From assembly GCA_030340625.1 (NCBI GenBank), contig JAOPHQ010004288.1:162393-226392 (forward strand): 64,000 nt of DNA, in the 5' to 3' direction. Each line of letters opens with the position of its first letter. Positions within the stretch are counted from its first letter, which is position 1. The DNA is from Merluccius polli (lineage: Eukaryota; Chordata; Actinopteri; Gadiformes; Merlucciidae). The position numbers and the translations under genes are program-made. The notes beneath the pieces are model-generated. The model searched no databases. It was not told the DNA's origin and saw only the letters and a program-made list of their open reading frames with translations. Shown here piece by piece: positions 10,610 through 22,219 of the stretch.

Positions 10610-12090
10610 ATACTAGTGATATTGCTTTTTCATCCTTCGATGGCGGCTCTTCCTTTCATTGTGAAGCAGAATTTGAGTGTTAGATTGTTCTACCCAGTAA
10701 CAGGCACCGTGAGCTGGGTTTGTTTTACCCGACTAATGATCATGTGTTGTTGTGAGTGAGCAATTCTGGTCCGTATAACAGCAACCACAGGTTCAGACAT
10801 GAGATTTAAAACACTATGGGCTGGGTCTTTATTTCTCCATTCTTATATAATCTTATATATCTCTTTTATGATGTTATTTTATTCAATCTACAAGCTGATG
10901 AAGACGATTTCACATTGTTTGGCTCCATGCTCTTAAAAATGAGGTATCAATGATGTCTTCGCAGTACAGGAGGCCTCTCAGCAGTTTTGAAGGGACAAGG
11001 TTATTTCAGAAGAAGTCAATATTTAGATATTTCTATTTGACCGACGAGAGTTGACTTTGGTCAAGCAATGTTGGTTCACAGCAAGGGAAAGACAAGAGGC
11101 AGAAGAGAGTGCAGTGGATACTGTGCAATATACCTTACCTCGTGACCTTTGGAGGAAATGAACATCATTGTGATGCAGAGAAGGGCAGAAACTCCAGTGA
11201 TGCAGAGAAGGAAGACAGTTTCAGTAAAGGAACGGGGACTCCTGTTCCTGAATTGGACGTCGGTGGGCTTTGTACCTCCGCCGCATAACTAAGGAAACCT
11301 TGTAGCCCAGATTACCATTTACAATCCCTATAGTGTGGCCTGAATGGTGGTTGAGAAACCAATGAAAATAGTACACAAAGGCAACCTTGGCAGTTTGGTT
11401 CTGCTTCTTGCACATACACTGTCTGGGTCACACCCAACCAGCTCCACCTCTTTGAATCACATGAATTGGATTTTTCCCCCCTCTTTCATTCCTTTACCCC
11501 CTTTACCATGATTGTGCTCTCTTGGATTCCCATTTAAATTTCAATGAAGCAGGTCTGAGGCAGGTAGAGAATGAACCTGCTCAAGAACCAATGTCCCTCT
11601 TTCCTTCGTTTTTGCATAACCAACATTTTGTGAAGCGGCGTCTTGCATTAAAGAGAACACAAGGTGTTGAGCTACAACAGCACAAGTTCTGTCGTATGAA
11701 TCTACCGCATTGCTTTATTTTGCATATCTTTGTAAAGTAGGCGTGGAACCGCGGTGAATATCTTGGCTCCTTCGCTCGACTGAGCAATGATGCAAATGTT
11801 TGGTTTTGTTTGTGTTCTTTTGGCCGTGAATGCCAAGAGTAGGTTGAATGTGTGCCACCTACTCAGCAGTATTCTCCATTAACCATATGTGCATATTCAC
11901 AAGTTGCCCAGTAACAGTGGGGGTTTTTAAGATTGACTTATTTGCAGATGAGTTACAAGCCGATGATGAAAATCATAATTGTTCATTTCTCAGGTCGTTT
12001 AAAATATGCAGATTCGTATGATACACAGAGTGCGGCGCCCCACTGTCCACAAGGCCGGGGGCAGCGTTGAGAGCAGAGAGAGGTGAACAT
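10610..12090. other. intergenic, nothing recognised
   Basis: Unique-looking sequence. A short direct repeat of GTGATGCAGAGAAGG is seen near 11170-11210. No protein family was recognised. Confidence 0.55.
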
Positions 12091-12095
12091 GAGTG

Positions 12096-12362
12096 TGTAA
12101 CGATCCCACCCCAACCCCACTCACTACCTGTTTTTTTTTTCCCATTGTGTCGTTAGTGTTTGTCACCTGTGTTAATTAGCAATTATGTTCACCTGCGGTC
12201 CGTGTATTTAAGCTCCCTAGTTTCGGCCTCAGCTTGCCAGTTCCTATTTTTCTTGTAGGGTTGTTTCTTGTCTGTGTGTTTTCATGAAGTAAAGCTTCCT
12301 TTCTCCTCTACCTTGAGTCTGATCTCTGCATTTGGGTTCACCTCCCTGTGCGAGTCGTGACA
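12096..12362 (+). mobile_element. solo LTR of an LTR retrotransposon
   Basis: A 267-bp unit begins TGTAACGATCCC and ends GAGTCGTGACA, giving the canonical TG...CA ends. It is flanked by identical 5-bp duplications, GAGTG, at 12091-12095 and 12363-12367. Inside, in plus orientation, is a TATA-like GTATTTAAGC near 12206-12215, and an AGTAAAGC that could serve as a polyadenylation signal near 12289. No internal gag or pol sequence follows, so it is a solo LTR left by LTR-LTR recombination. The ends resemble the Gypsy-type LTRs common in fish, but the family was not verified. Confidence 0.8.
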
Positions 12363-12369
12363 GAGTGTG

Positions 12370-13040
12370 CATAAAGGTGGATACACACTGGAAGTGTTTT
12401 GCCTGCGTATTTGTTTGACACTGTGAATTGCTCTTATCCACTATGCATTTGAACAGTTTTAAACTGATTTATATTATTTTAAATGCATGTATATATTGAT
12501 CACTCTTTTCCGTTTAATCTGAGGAAGTTATATGCACCACTCTTTTGTAGGTGTTACCATGAGTTACATAGAAGTCCAAGTTATTATTCCAAACCACTTT
12601 TGTTTGTATGCTGCCCAGGTAGTGCCCACCAGCAGGACCTCCCCTCGGAGAAGGATAGAGGGAGCAAGAGAGGTAGAGAAAGAGAGAGGAAATATCTATC
12701 ACCATGAGAAATCTCTGACTGGATGTGCCAGTATAGGGGGGGTGGGGGGGGATGCGCCACGCCACTGACAGGACATGCAACACCTCGGTAGACACCGTGC
12801 GCTTTACCTCAGCTCTCGGCGGCGGTGTTTTGTTGATCCGGGCCAAGCCGGGACACCCAGGCAGAACGTAGCTCGGTGCTCGGCAGATGTTTCAGAGGAA
12901 GAAGCTCCTGAAGGATGAACCTACAGCCGCCTCATGGACGGATGGATGGATAGGATGATGGATGGGATGTGCACTGTTCTCTTGCACCTGCATTTCCCTC
13001 CCAGGATGAATGGTGTTGTCTTTTAGACGGACAGATAGCA
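12370..13040. other. intergenic with purine-rich and GGAT-rich simple sequence
   Basis: Contains a GA-rich stretch (12652-12695), G runs at 12735-12750 and a GGATGGATGG-like patch at 12939-12968. No gene was recognised. Confidence 0.55.
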
Positions 13041-13043
13041 TGC

Positions 13044-13195
13044 AGGGCGGTGTAGTGGCTACCGGGGCGCACACTACCAGCCGCCCGGGACAAGAAGGCC
13101 TCTGGCATCCTTAAGCAAGATGCCTAATCCCTACCTGCTCCTTAATGACTGAAATGTCGCTTTGGATGAAAGCGGCTGCTAAATTAATAAATCAG
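13044..13195 (+). mobile_element. tRNA-derived SINE copy, plus orientation
   Basis: The head reads GGCGGTGTAGTGGCTACC and the tail reads TCGCTTTGGATGAAAGCGGC followed by TGCTAAATTAATAAA. The tail is the inverse of the starts of the copies at 8683, 9158, 52722 and 59685, so they are one family. The internal B box is degenerate. Confidence 0.55.
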
Positions 13196-13199
13196 TAAA

Positions 13200-14278
13200 T
13201 TATTCTTTTTAATCTGTTTATTCAGGACAGGTCATTTACACAGTCCAGAAGCAGCAAATGCAAGGCAAGCAAAAGTAATGCCCATGGTACAACAAGGATT
13301 AAGGATTAATGTATATAATAATACAATTATAAAAAGAAATACCCTCCATATATTGACTAGTGATTCCATCAATGCGAAAAACCCTCTCTGTATTTAGATT
13401 TAGAGTTTAATGACAAACGGCCTTTATGGACACCGCTATCTTCGTACGCAACACTGCAGAGCATTTATGAAGAATGGACCTCGCTTCATAATAAATGCAC
13501 AGACCTTGGCGTTACCATTAAAGATAATTAAACTTTCTAAGGATAATGACTCGCAGGAAGCTCCTGGGGAAGGTGCGATTAGAGCCGCCGTTGTGTAAGT
13601 TCAATTTTAAAGCAATCTGAGCAAGGTAAACGCATTCGGTCTGAAACTGATGCAGGGTCATAGACAGTGCTTTCTATCATCAATTACTGTTGTCAAGCCG
13701 CAAGTCCTTTTTCCCCCCACACAATGCTGGGTTACAACCAGGGACATTTTAAAAGAAAAGGTGGTAGAAGCACATTGTAGCAGAGTTATAGAGATGGTGA
13801 CTTTTAAATATAAGAAAGCTATGTTATCATTTTGTAACAAAACCGTTATTTCATGCAATACAAGCTGAGAAAACACCACCTATCCATGCTCTCATCAAAG
13901 TACATTTTTGTGTATTTTGTCTGGGGCAAGACTCCTCTACTGTAGGGAGTTAAAATGAAAAACAAGTTTCAATTTAAAAGCAGGTAAAACCTAACTAAAT
14001 ACAACAAAAAAGGAGATGTTTGAGGTATGCTTTCAGGAAAACAGCAAAAAAAAAGTGAAAAACCGTTCAATATACCTAAATGCTAAACAAGAAAACCCCC
14101 AACTGAAACTCCCCACTATTAAAATGATGAGTAATTGAATCAATAAAACATTCTTTATCTATAAAGTATTCGAATTGATCAAATATAAAACTTGATTGCA
14201 TAAAATGGCTGGAGGCAGATTGTGCAAGGCAGATGATGCTGCCTGATGTCGCCCATTGGTAACCGTTGTTTTATTTGG

Positions 14279-14323
<45 letters not shown>

Positions 14324-14640
14324 CCGATTTTATTCTGGCTTATTCTTTTTCACCCCACATATTGCTTCATGTGAATCACTGGATGATTATCAGGTTATAG
14401 TTTGTCTTAAGTCTGACTCACTGGATGTAGGTTGTTGGTATAAGCCTGCCATTGGGCTGCGATTTCAGTTGGCGTTCTCCTCCAGTTCTGCTCCCATCGC
14501 TACGTGGCGCAACCGACACGCTGAAAAGTTCTGACGAAGATTTGGATCGTGCAATAAGGCGGGCCTGCTTGGTTCTTTCGGTGAATGGTTGTAAAGATAC
14601 ACAAAAATATGTTCAAACCAAGTTCCCCCCCCCAACACTA
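13200..14640. other. intergenic with (ATT)n microsatellite
   Basis: AT-rich. A trinucleotide run of ATT lies at about 14279-14322. No gene or named element was seen. Confidence 0.6.
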
Positions 14641-14642
14641 TT

Positions 14643-14800
14643 CTGCAAGGGCACCATCGCTGCATCCTGGGCTTAGCGCAGCCCAAGATGATTATGATTG
14701 GTTTAAAGAAATACAAACAAGACAGCGCTTTTTTCCCCCTATGCCAGAATGATAGTGGGTTCAGCCAGACCTTTCTCCAGTGCTGGCACAGCGCTAAAAC
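14643..14800. mobile_element. fragment of a fish non-autonomous DNA transposon
   Basis: Contains CATCCTGGGCTTAGCGCAGC, GATTGGTTTAAAGAAAT and CAGCCAGACCTTTCTCCA, in the order I recall from a common teleost MITE family whose end reads TAGCCAGACC. Only one end was recognised and no target duplication was found. Confidence 0.4.
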
Positions 14801-14809
14801 GAAGTGTAG

Positions 14810-16575
14810 AGATAGGTCTCCCCTCCAACCACATGAAATGCTGCTTACACTTTGTTTACTCGTGCTATCTTAAGCTTGTCAGCAATAAACAGCACATCAA
14901 ATGACACAATCCCGCTTCAAGATTGATAACAAGAGGTGCTGAATCTATCCAGGCTAATTATGTGCATAATTCCCTTGCATGAAACTGCATCTAATCCTGC
15001 AACACGGATACATAATGCATGCAGGGACCGCACACGACGAACCCTGACATGGCCTTGGACAATGAAATTATGTTTGTTTGTTTATTTCTTAAATCCCGTA
15101 TATTTTTCCTTTGCGTTGATGGTTAGGTTTCCAACATGCCTGCTGGAGCTTCGGCAGCTTATTAAATCCGTCAGCCTTAACAGCGACGTAATCTAAATCT
15201 TCTCTGCTGTGCGCCTGGAGAAATTACAGTTGTGGAGGAGTGCATGTGTGTGTGTGTGTGTGTGTGGGTGGGAAGCTGTTGACATAAAAGATGGTATGGA
15301 TGTGTTTTCCACATGTTGTGTAGCAGAGGGTGAGCGGGTGGAGCTGCTGGGGGCAGTTCATCTGGTGGTGGGGGGGATAGTAGGATATAAATAAAGATGC
15401 CCTACTCATATAACTACAGGTGAAGACACGCACAAGAAGACACGCGTTTTAACTCAACCCCCAGCTCTGCATGGAAAAATACACTCGTTTGGAAATTGAA
15501 ATTGAATGCAAATGCAAGATAAAGCAGCATAATTTACTGTTGCTAGATATTGATGGTGGTGGGTGGTGCTGGTGGTGGTGGGGGGCAGTGCTGGATTAAG
15601 ATTGATCCCAGAGGTAGATCGATGCTGAAGCGGACTGATGCAACACACAACACAGGTCATAAATAAATCTATAGTTTAAATAAAAATGTAATCGGTTGCC
15701 TCAAGAATTTACCAAAGTGAACCAAGTCAACCGCGTCGTTCGTCTCGCTTGGTGCAGTTGCAGCGTTTGCCAAACATCTCGCCGTACTTCTCATCTTTCT
15801 TTGCTGCATCAGGAGAAGTTCTTACAATAGACATTAACAATTTATCCCCTTGTTGCCCTTCTCTTTGTGAGCAGCACATGCCGGATAGCCTCCTCCTTCC
15901 TTCCTCTCCCTCCTAAAGATATCAAAAGTGCTTGATTCCATTTTGTGGAGAAACATCGTCGCACATTATAGCACAGAGCAGATCCTAAACTGGGTTTGCT
16001 GGGAACTTTACAGGAAACGAGTCATGGGCCTAACAGGATCACTGAACTGCCAAGGGCTGGTGTATTGACAAAGCCGCTACCATGACAACCAACGGGAACA
16101 GCTTGTGGCACATTGAGACTTGCTGGAGCCCGACGACTTCAAAAACAAGAGTCACTCATTAAAATAGCGGCCCTCCAAACTCACCATTAATCACCTCGCC
16201 ATCGCAATGGAAACAGTGACGGCTCCAGCTTTACGCATTTGAGATTTGACGCGTAGCTTGCATCTTAACTTGGGCTATGTAAGGGATAATCCACGACGAG
16301 GTGCGCATTTATCGAACAATAACGCCGGACGAGGGGCTAAGGACCCCCCGACGCGAAGCGGAGGGAGGTTTGCCTCCGCGAAGTCCGGTAGTATGAAGAG
16401 TAACAGAGCACATGTAGGGAGGTGGGGGTGGTGGATGAATGGGTCAAACAGGACTTTCACCCAGGAGACCGGATTGTGTACCATATTTTTAGACTTAGTT
16501 GACTTCTTATTTTCAGTAGTTTTATTTAATTTGTATTATTATTTTCAGTTTTCAGTCATAGTTTGGTAGGTTAGG
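14810..16575. other. intergenic with (TG)n and (GGT)n runs
   Basis: (TG)n at about 15245-15270 and a GGT-rich stretch at 15552-15590. No gene was recognised. Confidence 0.55.
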
Positions 16576-16580
16576 GGGGG

Positions 16581-16862
16581 CGGCAGTAGCTCAGTCCGTA
16601 GAGACTTGGCTTGGGAACCGGAGGGTCGCCGGTTCAAGTCCAGCACAGACCACAGTGCGGAGCGTGGACTTGTGGCTGGAGATGTGCCAGTTCACCTCCT
16701 GGGTGCTGCCGAGTTGCCCTTGAGCAACGCACCGACCCCTAACTGCTCCCTGGCGCCGCTACGTGGCAATTATCACTCCACCATCTCTCCTTGCATAAAA
16801 ATAAGTTGAGTGATAAAAGAATTTCCCCAATGTGGGATTAATAAAGTTGATCTTAATCTTAA
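16581..16862 (+). mobile_element. tRNA-derived SINE, nearly full length
   Basis: The head has a tRNA-like A box (TAGCTCAGTCCGTAGAG, 16587-16603) and B box (GGTTCAAGTCC, 16631-16641) at polymerase III spacing. A tRNA-unrelated body of about 200 bp follows, then a 3' end GGGATTAATAAAGTTGATC with a short ATCTTA repeat. The last part is typical of a tail borrowed from a LINE partner. This is a different family from the copies at 9158 and 13044. It directly abuts the telomere-like array that starts at 16865. Confidence 0.8.
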
Positions 16863-16864
16863 GG

Positions 16865-17631
16865 TTACCCAACTACTTAGTTAGGTTTAGGAAACACAAC
16901 TACTTAGTTAGGGTTAGGCAACACAATAGGGTTTGGGTTAGGTTACACGTTAGGGTTATGCAACACAATAGGGTTAGGGTTAGGTTACACGTTAGGGTTA
17001 TGCAACACAATAGGGTTAGGGTTATGTAACACAATAGGGTTAGGGTTAGGCAACACAATAGGGTTTGGGTTAGGTTACACAATAGGGTTAGGCAACACAA
17101 TAGGGTTTGGGTTAGGTTACACAATAGGGTTAGGCAACACAATAGGGTTTGGGTTAGGTTACACAATAGGGTTAGAGTTAGGCAACACAATAGGGTTAGG
17201 CAACACAATAGGGTTTGGGTTAGGTTACACAATAGGGTTAGGCAACACAATAGGGTTTGGGTTAGGCAACACAATAGGGTTAGTGTTAGGCAACACAATA
17301 GGGTTAGGTTACACAATAGGGTTAGGGTTAGGCAACACAATAGGGTTTGGGTTAGGTTACACAATAGGGTTAGGGTTAGGCAACACAATAGGGTTTGGGT
17401 TAGGCAACACAATAGGGTTAGGGTTATGCAACACAATAGGGTTAGGCAACACAATAGGGTTAGGGTTATGCAACACAATAGGGTTAGGCAACACAATAGG
17501 GTTAGGGTTATGTAACACAATAGGGTTAGGGTTATGTAACACAATAGGGTTATGCAACACAACAGGGTTAGGGTTATGTAACACAATAGGGTTAGGGTTA
17601 TGCAACACAATAGGGTTAGGGTTAGGCAGAA
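16865..17631 (+). repeat. telomere-like compound minisatellite
   Basis: Roughly 35 units alternate a decamer-like core (CAACACAATA, or TTACACAATA/TAACACAATA) with one or two telomere-type hexamers (GGGTTA, GGGTTT). Unit lengths are mostly 18 or 24 bp, differing by one hexamer. The G-rich strand is plus throughout. Near the left edge (16866-16915) a related ACTACTTAGTTAGG motif replaces the core. All lengths are multiples of three, which explains the long open frames on both strands. Confidence 0.95.
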
Positions 17632-17639
17632 ATCCCTGA

Positions 17640-19430
17640 GGTCCTCATTCTAACGTTATCTCCGATCTCGGAGGACCTCCTGGGACGCTGGTGATGACAT
17701 CATCTCTGAGGTAATGCATCTCTGTGGCTTTGTGGTGGTGAGTGTAGAAAGGCGGTCGATGGGCTTCAGAGAGCTGTGCACATACTTCCTGTAGTGCAGA
17801 GTGTTGTCTCTTCGCTTAACGTGAGTTAGCTGCAGCTGAATATGTCAGAAGCACAATAATCTTATCCCAGGTCTAATGAAATGATTTGATGAGCTAGCTT
17901 GACCACTTAATCTTAATCATCACTTAATAACTTAATCATCTTACTATCCAATCCAATAAGATAATATTATCTTGTTTCTAAAATAGCTCTGTGAGTCGTA
18001 TTGTAGTTTCAGATTGGGCATGGTATGGAAATTGAGTTAATTTCAGATTAAGTTTAATGTTCATATATTTTATAAGAAACATATTTTGTCATGAAACCCC
18101 GAAAGGGTTTTCAAAATGATGCAATTGAAAGTGAATAAATAATCTGTTGAGATTCATGTGCCTCCTGATTTGTCTGCCTCTATGGAAATATATAATTGTT
18201 GCTTTTGTTGGTCTGTGGTGCTTTGTTAGATTTGGCGAGGGATCTCATTATCTCACATTGCCAATAGTGTATTTTGCTAATGCCGGCAAATAGATGCACT
18301 CATGAATGTATGGATCATAATTTAACTGATAGGCCAAACAATTCATTTCTAAATTATTTTATGTATTCTGCAAAATGGCTTCAACATGTCTTCATTAAAT
18401 GCAACATATATGGACTCCCTGCCGCTTGGCTGTTGGCCTCTAGACATGTTGTAACGTCTGCAAAGTGTATTAAGTGGAAGAACATGAGTGTGAAGCTGTG
18501 TTCACCTGAGATGAGCACCGAATGTCCCCAAACTGTCTTCCTCTGGCCCAACACCTCCGCTGTGGATAAGAGGAGCAGCCGTCCGTTTCACTCCACACAC
18601 ACATTATGGATGTAATATACAAGCAACAAATAGCTCCCGATACATTTACTCTTACTTTGCCTATTATGTTATTTCTGCTCAATAGCGTAATCAAGGCTGA
18701 ACGTTGAGGCTGTATTTTGTTTCCGTTTTTGTTTCCTTCCTTATTGTGTAGCACTTTGTAAACCTGTTTATGGGATGATTGTATAGACTGAGTGCAGGAT
18801 GAGTCATCAAACATTTGAAACCGTTTCACAGCAAGAGAAAAGAGAGAGATTTTGATGTAGAAATAAAAATATATCTATTTGTGCGACATATATTTGGCAT
18901 ATAACATAAGGAGAAATTAACAATTGAATCAGGGACACACGATTTACACTGGGAATCTGTATTTTTCATTTCATTAAAATCATGACTGTAGGTTAATTGA
19001 AATGTATCCTTGCCGAGTTAGTTGATTGCTCTTAGCTCTTAAATTAGTTATTATATTGGTAATAGTGTATATTATAGTGTGTTGTTTATGGGTTAGTTTG
19101 TAACCTGTGTAGTTTGGCAAAATATAAGCCTTGTTTTTTCTTTTTAATAGCAAATATAATTAGCTTTGCTTTAGCTCACGCTAGGCTTTGCTATGGATCC
19201 ATGTTGAAGAGCATCCCTGATGAATATCCCACTGCAGGTCAACCTGGTTTCATGATGTAAATAGCGTTAAAGATGTGTCATATGTTTTATACGCTTATAC
19301 AACATAATTTGTATTTTGCAACATATTAATGCAGTTATGTGCAATCATTTTAGTAATACAGTTACATAACCACAGACATTTTATCATGAGATGCATATAA
19401 TAAATGTATTTCAAGTGTAATTCATTGTGT
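17640..19430. other. intergenic, AT-rich, nothing recognised
   Basis: Ordinary AT-rich sequence with a small inverted motif, CCCCGAAAGGGG-like, near 18097-18109. There is no gene, RNA or mobile element that I can support. Confidence 0.55.
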
Positions 19431-21787
19431 TATGTTATTCCAACAGAGGGGCCGGTGTTCGAGTCCGTCTGTCGGACGGCTGGCGGTGCCGGCAGCAGAA
19501 AGCCGCAGCTTATCGGGACTCATACCCCTTCTTCACCATAACCTTGTCTTCTGGTATCGTCACTCATAGCGTGTCGGTGTGTGTGTGTGTGTTTTTTTTA
19601 ACCGTATCGTCTCTAAGATAAGCACCGCGGAGAGCGCCGCCACATACACACCGACTGTCAGATGAAGAAGGTAAGTGGCGGGAACGGCGAATGCATGTAA
19701 TGGGAAGGGGAATCGGGAGCTGTCACATTTGGTTTCACACAAGAGGGAGAGACAGCAGATAATCTGGCTCTGTACATGTGTGCCCGCACACGAGCATGTG
19801 TTAACTGAGTGTGTGTGTGTGTGTGTGTGTGTCTCTCACAGTTGCCACAGGCACATACATCAGCCTAACCCTCAGATTGCGAGCGGGTGGTTAGGGGGTG
19901 ACTGGGACCGGTGTATCGGAGGCGACGGCTTGTTCTGACTGATGTTTATCAGCTAACTTGGCTTCATCACCTCGGATAACCCTTGACCCCCGCATGACCC
20001 CCCCCCCCCCTCCAGATGTCGTTTCGCTTTTTGAAAAAGTGGTCATATCTGTGTTTCATCTTGAAGGGGAAAAAATAGTAGGTGCCAAGCTGCGGTGGGC
20101 TGTTTATTCTGCGTTTTCAAATGTGTGTGACTGCACTATGACATCGCCGTCTGACATTATATTTGATCATGTTCATAAAATGGTTAATATTAATATGAAT
20201 AAAATAATAGAACAGCAAAACAATACAACATTATCTTCATTATTTACCCCTATCCCAGCGTGCGTACCCCAGTGGAACGTGTTTTGAATAAAAGTATCAT
20301 CAAAGCACACATACTGACTTTAATATACTACATCCTTTCAACACAAGTCATGTCAGCACATTGACATTCATGTTGTGTATTGTTCCACAGAAACACGTTA
20401 TTAAACAATATATAATCACGGCTGTTTATCGCAACGCTCCTCTCTCCTTTATGTGAGACGCCTCAAACTGCAAAACAGGGGAAAACAAAAATATTAAACA
20501 TCCATTTTGTATTATTTGGAAAAAGTTGCCTGTGAATCTGCGAGTCTGAATATGTTGTTGTCTTGTGTTTCCCAAAGCGGCGTTTCTCAGAGTGGTTCAA
20601 AAACGCGAAGCGGAGTAACATCAGAAGGAAACCATCTAACACATTCCTCCGATTCCCCTGCAGAGCAAATAACTCCTGATGGCGGATCCCGAGTGTGCGA
20701 AATAGTGCCACGCGCCGAAAGTGTAACCGAGGTGAACACCCCACTTACTCTTTTATGTTGTGTGTTGCGCCCCTTGGGCTTTCATGGTTGGGGGAGGGGG
20801 GGAGAGGAGGGGGGGGGGAGGACAGCTGGACACAGGAGTGTAGCTGAGAGTACAAAACACAGGTCTGGTCTGGACCGCTGCAGCAGCTGCTCGACCCAAG
20901 GGCTCACTCAACGGCTAGGGTTTGACTCCCTATAGCCGGGCCGGACCTTTTAACCGGACCCAGGGCCCACAGAGTCCAGCCTCCCTCCTCACACTTTGAA
21001 CAGCGGGGGGGGGGGGGGGGCACAGAGGCCTAGAGGCCACAGAGGCCTAGAAAGTACGCTACAAGGCTTCGCGAGGCTTTGGTTTCATAATCGCAACAGC
21101 ATGCAATTCTGTAATTCACAAAAAGCTCACAAATCTCAAACACCAACGTGCCTGTGAGCAAGGCAGCGGATGTCATGCTGCACCAAGGTCACGCCGCCAC
21201 CCACCACCGACATATGGCGTTCAAACTCCAGGCCCTCGAAGCGATTTAACCGCTTGACTGTAGAATCACAATCAGCCGCAGCGGCCAAGCGTGTTTTACA
21301 CACGTGGTTCTTATCAGGCGCTCTCGGTGTACAGACCCGCAACACGGAAGAATCACGTCATGTAAAAGCGAGTATTTACGATTTAGACGTTTGTCCGGCC
21401 GTCGAAGGAGCAAGTAGGGGGTTTTGGCGTGCTGCTGATCAGATATGGGGGGGGGGGGTCAAATTCATTTAAATCAAGAGTCAAACCGCCCGATGGACTA
21501 TCCTGCAGCGCATTAACCGTCTGGGGTGGCGAGGTTCGCCGGAGGAGCTCAGCGGGATTAGGATACATTTGTCATGTATGCATTTAGACTAAGAGCTTCG
21601 CAAGTTTTTTTTTTGCATACACACGCATGACAACAACATCGACAGAAAAACCATATATTCTTATATTTGACACTTTCCAATGTGTCCACTGCCAAATACC
21701 GGTCTGGGTGATCGCAGCTCTCTCTCTCTCCTGCTTCCTACAAATTGGTTCAAAACCACTTTGTGGTACCGATTCTGCCAAAGAGCA

Positions 21788-21820
<33 letters not shown>

Positions 21821-22035
21821 CACACCTGCCATGACAGTAAACAATTGCAATATAGCACTTCCATCTTTGTGATTTGTAATTTGCTAAAGTACTTTCACCG
21901 TTATTTTGTCCACAAATGAGTGCGATCGCCCGGGTCAGCGCCGTCCTTGAACTCATAAGACTCTCTCTCTCTCACTCTGTATTATTGACACACAAACCTT
22001 ATTCGTTGGACGGGTGAATATGAATATATCCCACA
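19430..22035. other. GC-richer intergenic stretch with several microsatellites
   Basis: (TG)n at 19576-19592, 19809-19832 and 21791-21820; poly-C at 19999-20010; poly-G at 21005-21020; a doubled CACAGAGGCCTAGA motif at 21021-21050. A perfect splice-donor-like AAG|GTAAGT lies at 19668-19676 in CpG-containing DNA, but no partner acceptor or coding frame supports an exon. No protein family was recognised. Confidence 0.5.
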
Positions 22036-22039
22036 TGTT

Positions 22040-22215
22040 CTCCTGCAGCCGCCCTCACGCGCCCTCCCACAGCGCGGAGGGGGATGGCAGGAGCGCCGCA
22101 TCGCAGCGTCGCTGCGGTGGGACGGCGTGGGAGGCTTTCCCGCGGCCGCGAGGATTACTGCCTCCACTCCGCGCCGAATCACAGCCTCAACAGCTCTCGG
22201 CGAGATTAAAACGCA
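22040..22215. promoter_or_regulatory. CpG-dense island-like patch
   Basis: CpG dinucleotides are far denser than in flanking DNA (GCGCCGC, GCGTCGC, CGCGGCCGCG motifs; a NotI-type GCGGCCGC near 22142). It could be an orphan CpG island or promoter. No transcript start or exon is visible. Confidence 0.35.
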
Positions 22216-22219
22216 CCGT

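Noticed and set aside
16581..16655. Functional tRNA gene
   Set aside because: A and B boxes are present but the cloverleaf is imperfect and the sequence continues into a SINE body and LINE-like tail.
16900..17639. Frames up to 236 codons over the telomere-like array
   Set aside because: All unit lengths are multiples of six, so several frames on both strands remain open by construction.
20463..20935. Overlapping 93- and 142-codon frames on opposite strands in GC-richer DNA
   Set aside because: No domain, no conserved motif and no splice context; likely chance in stop-poor sequence.
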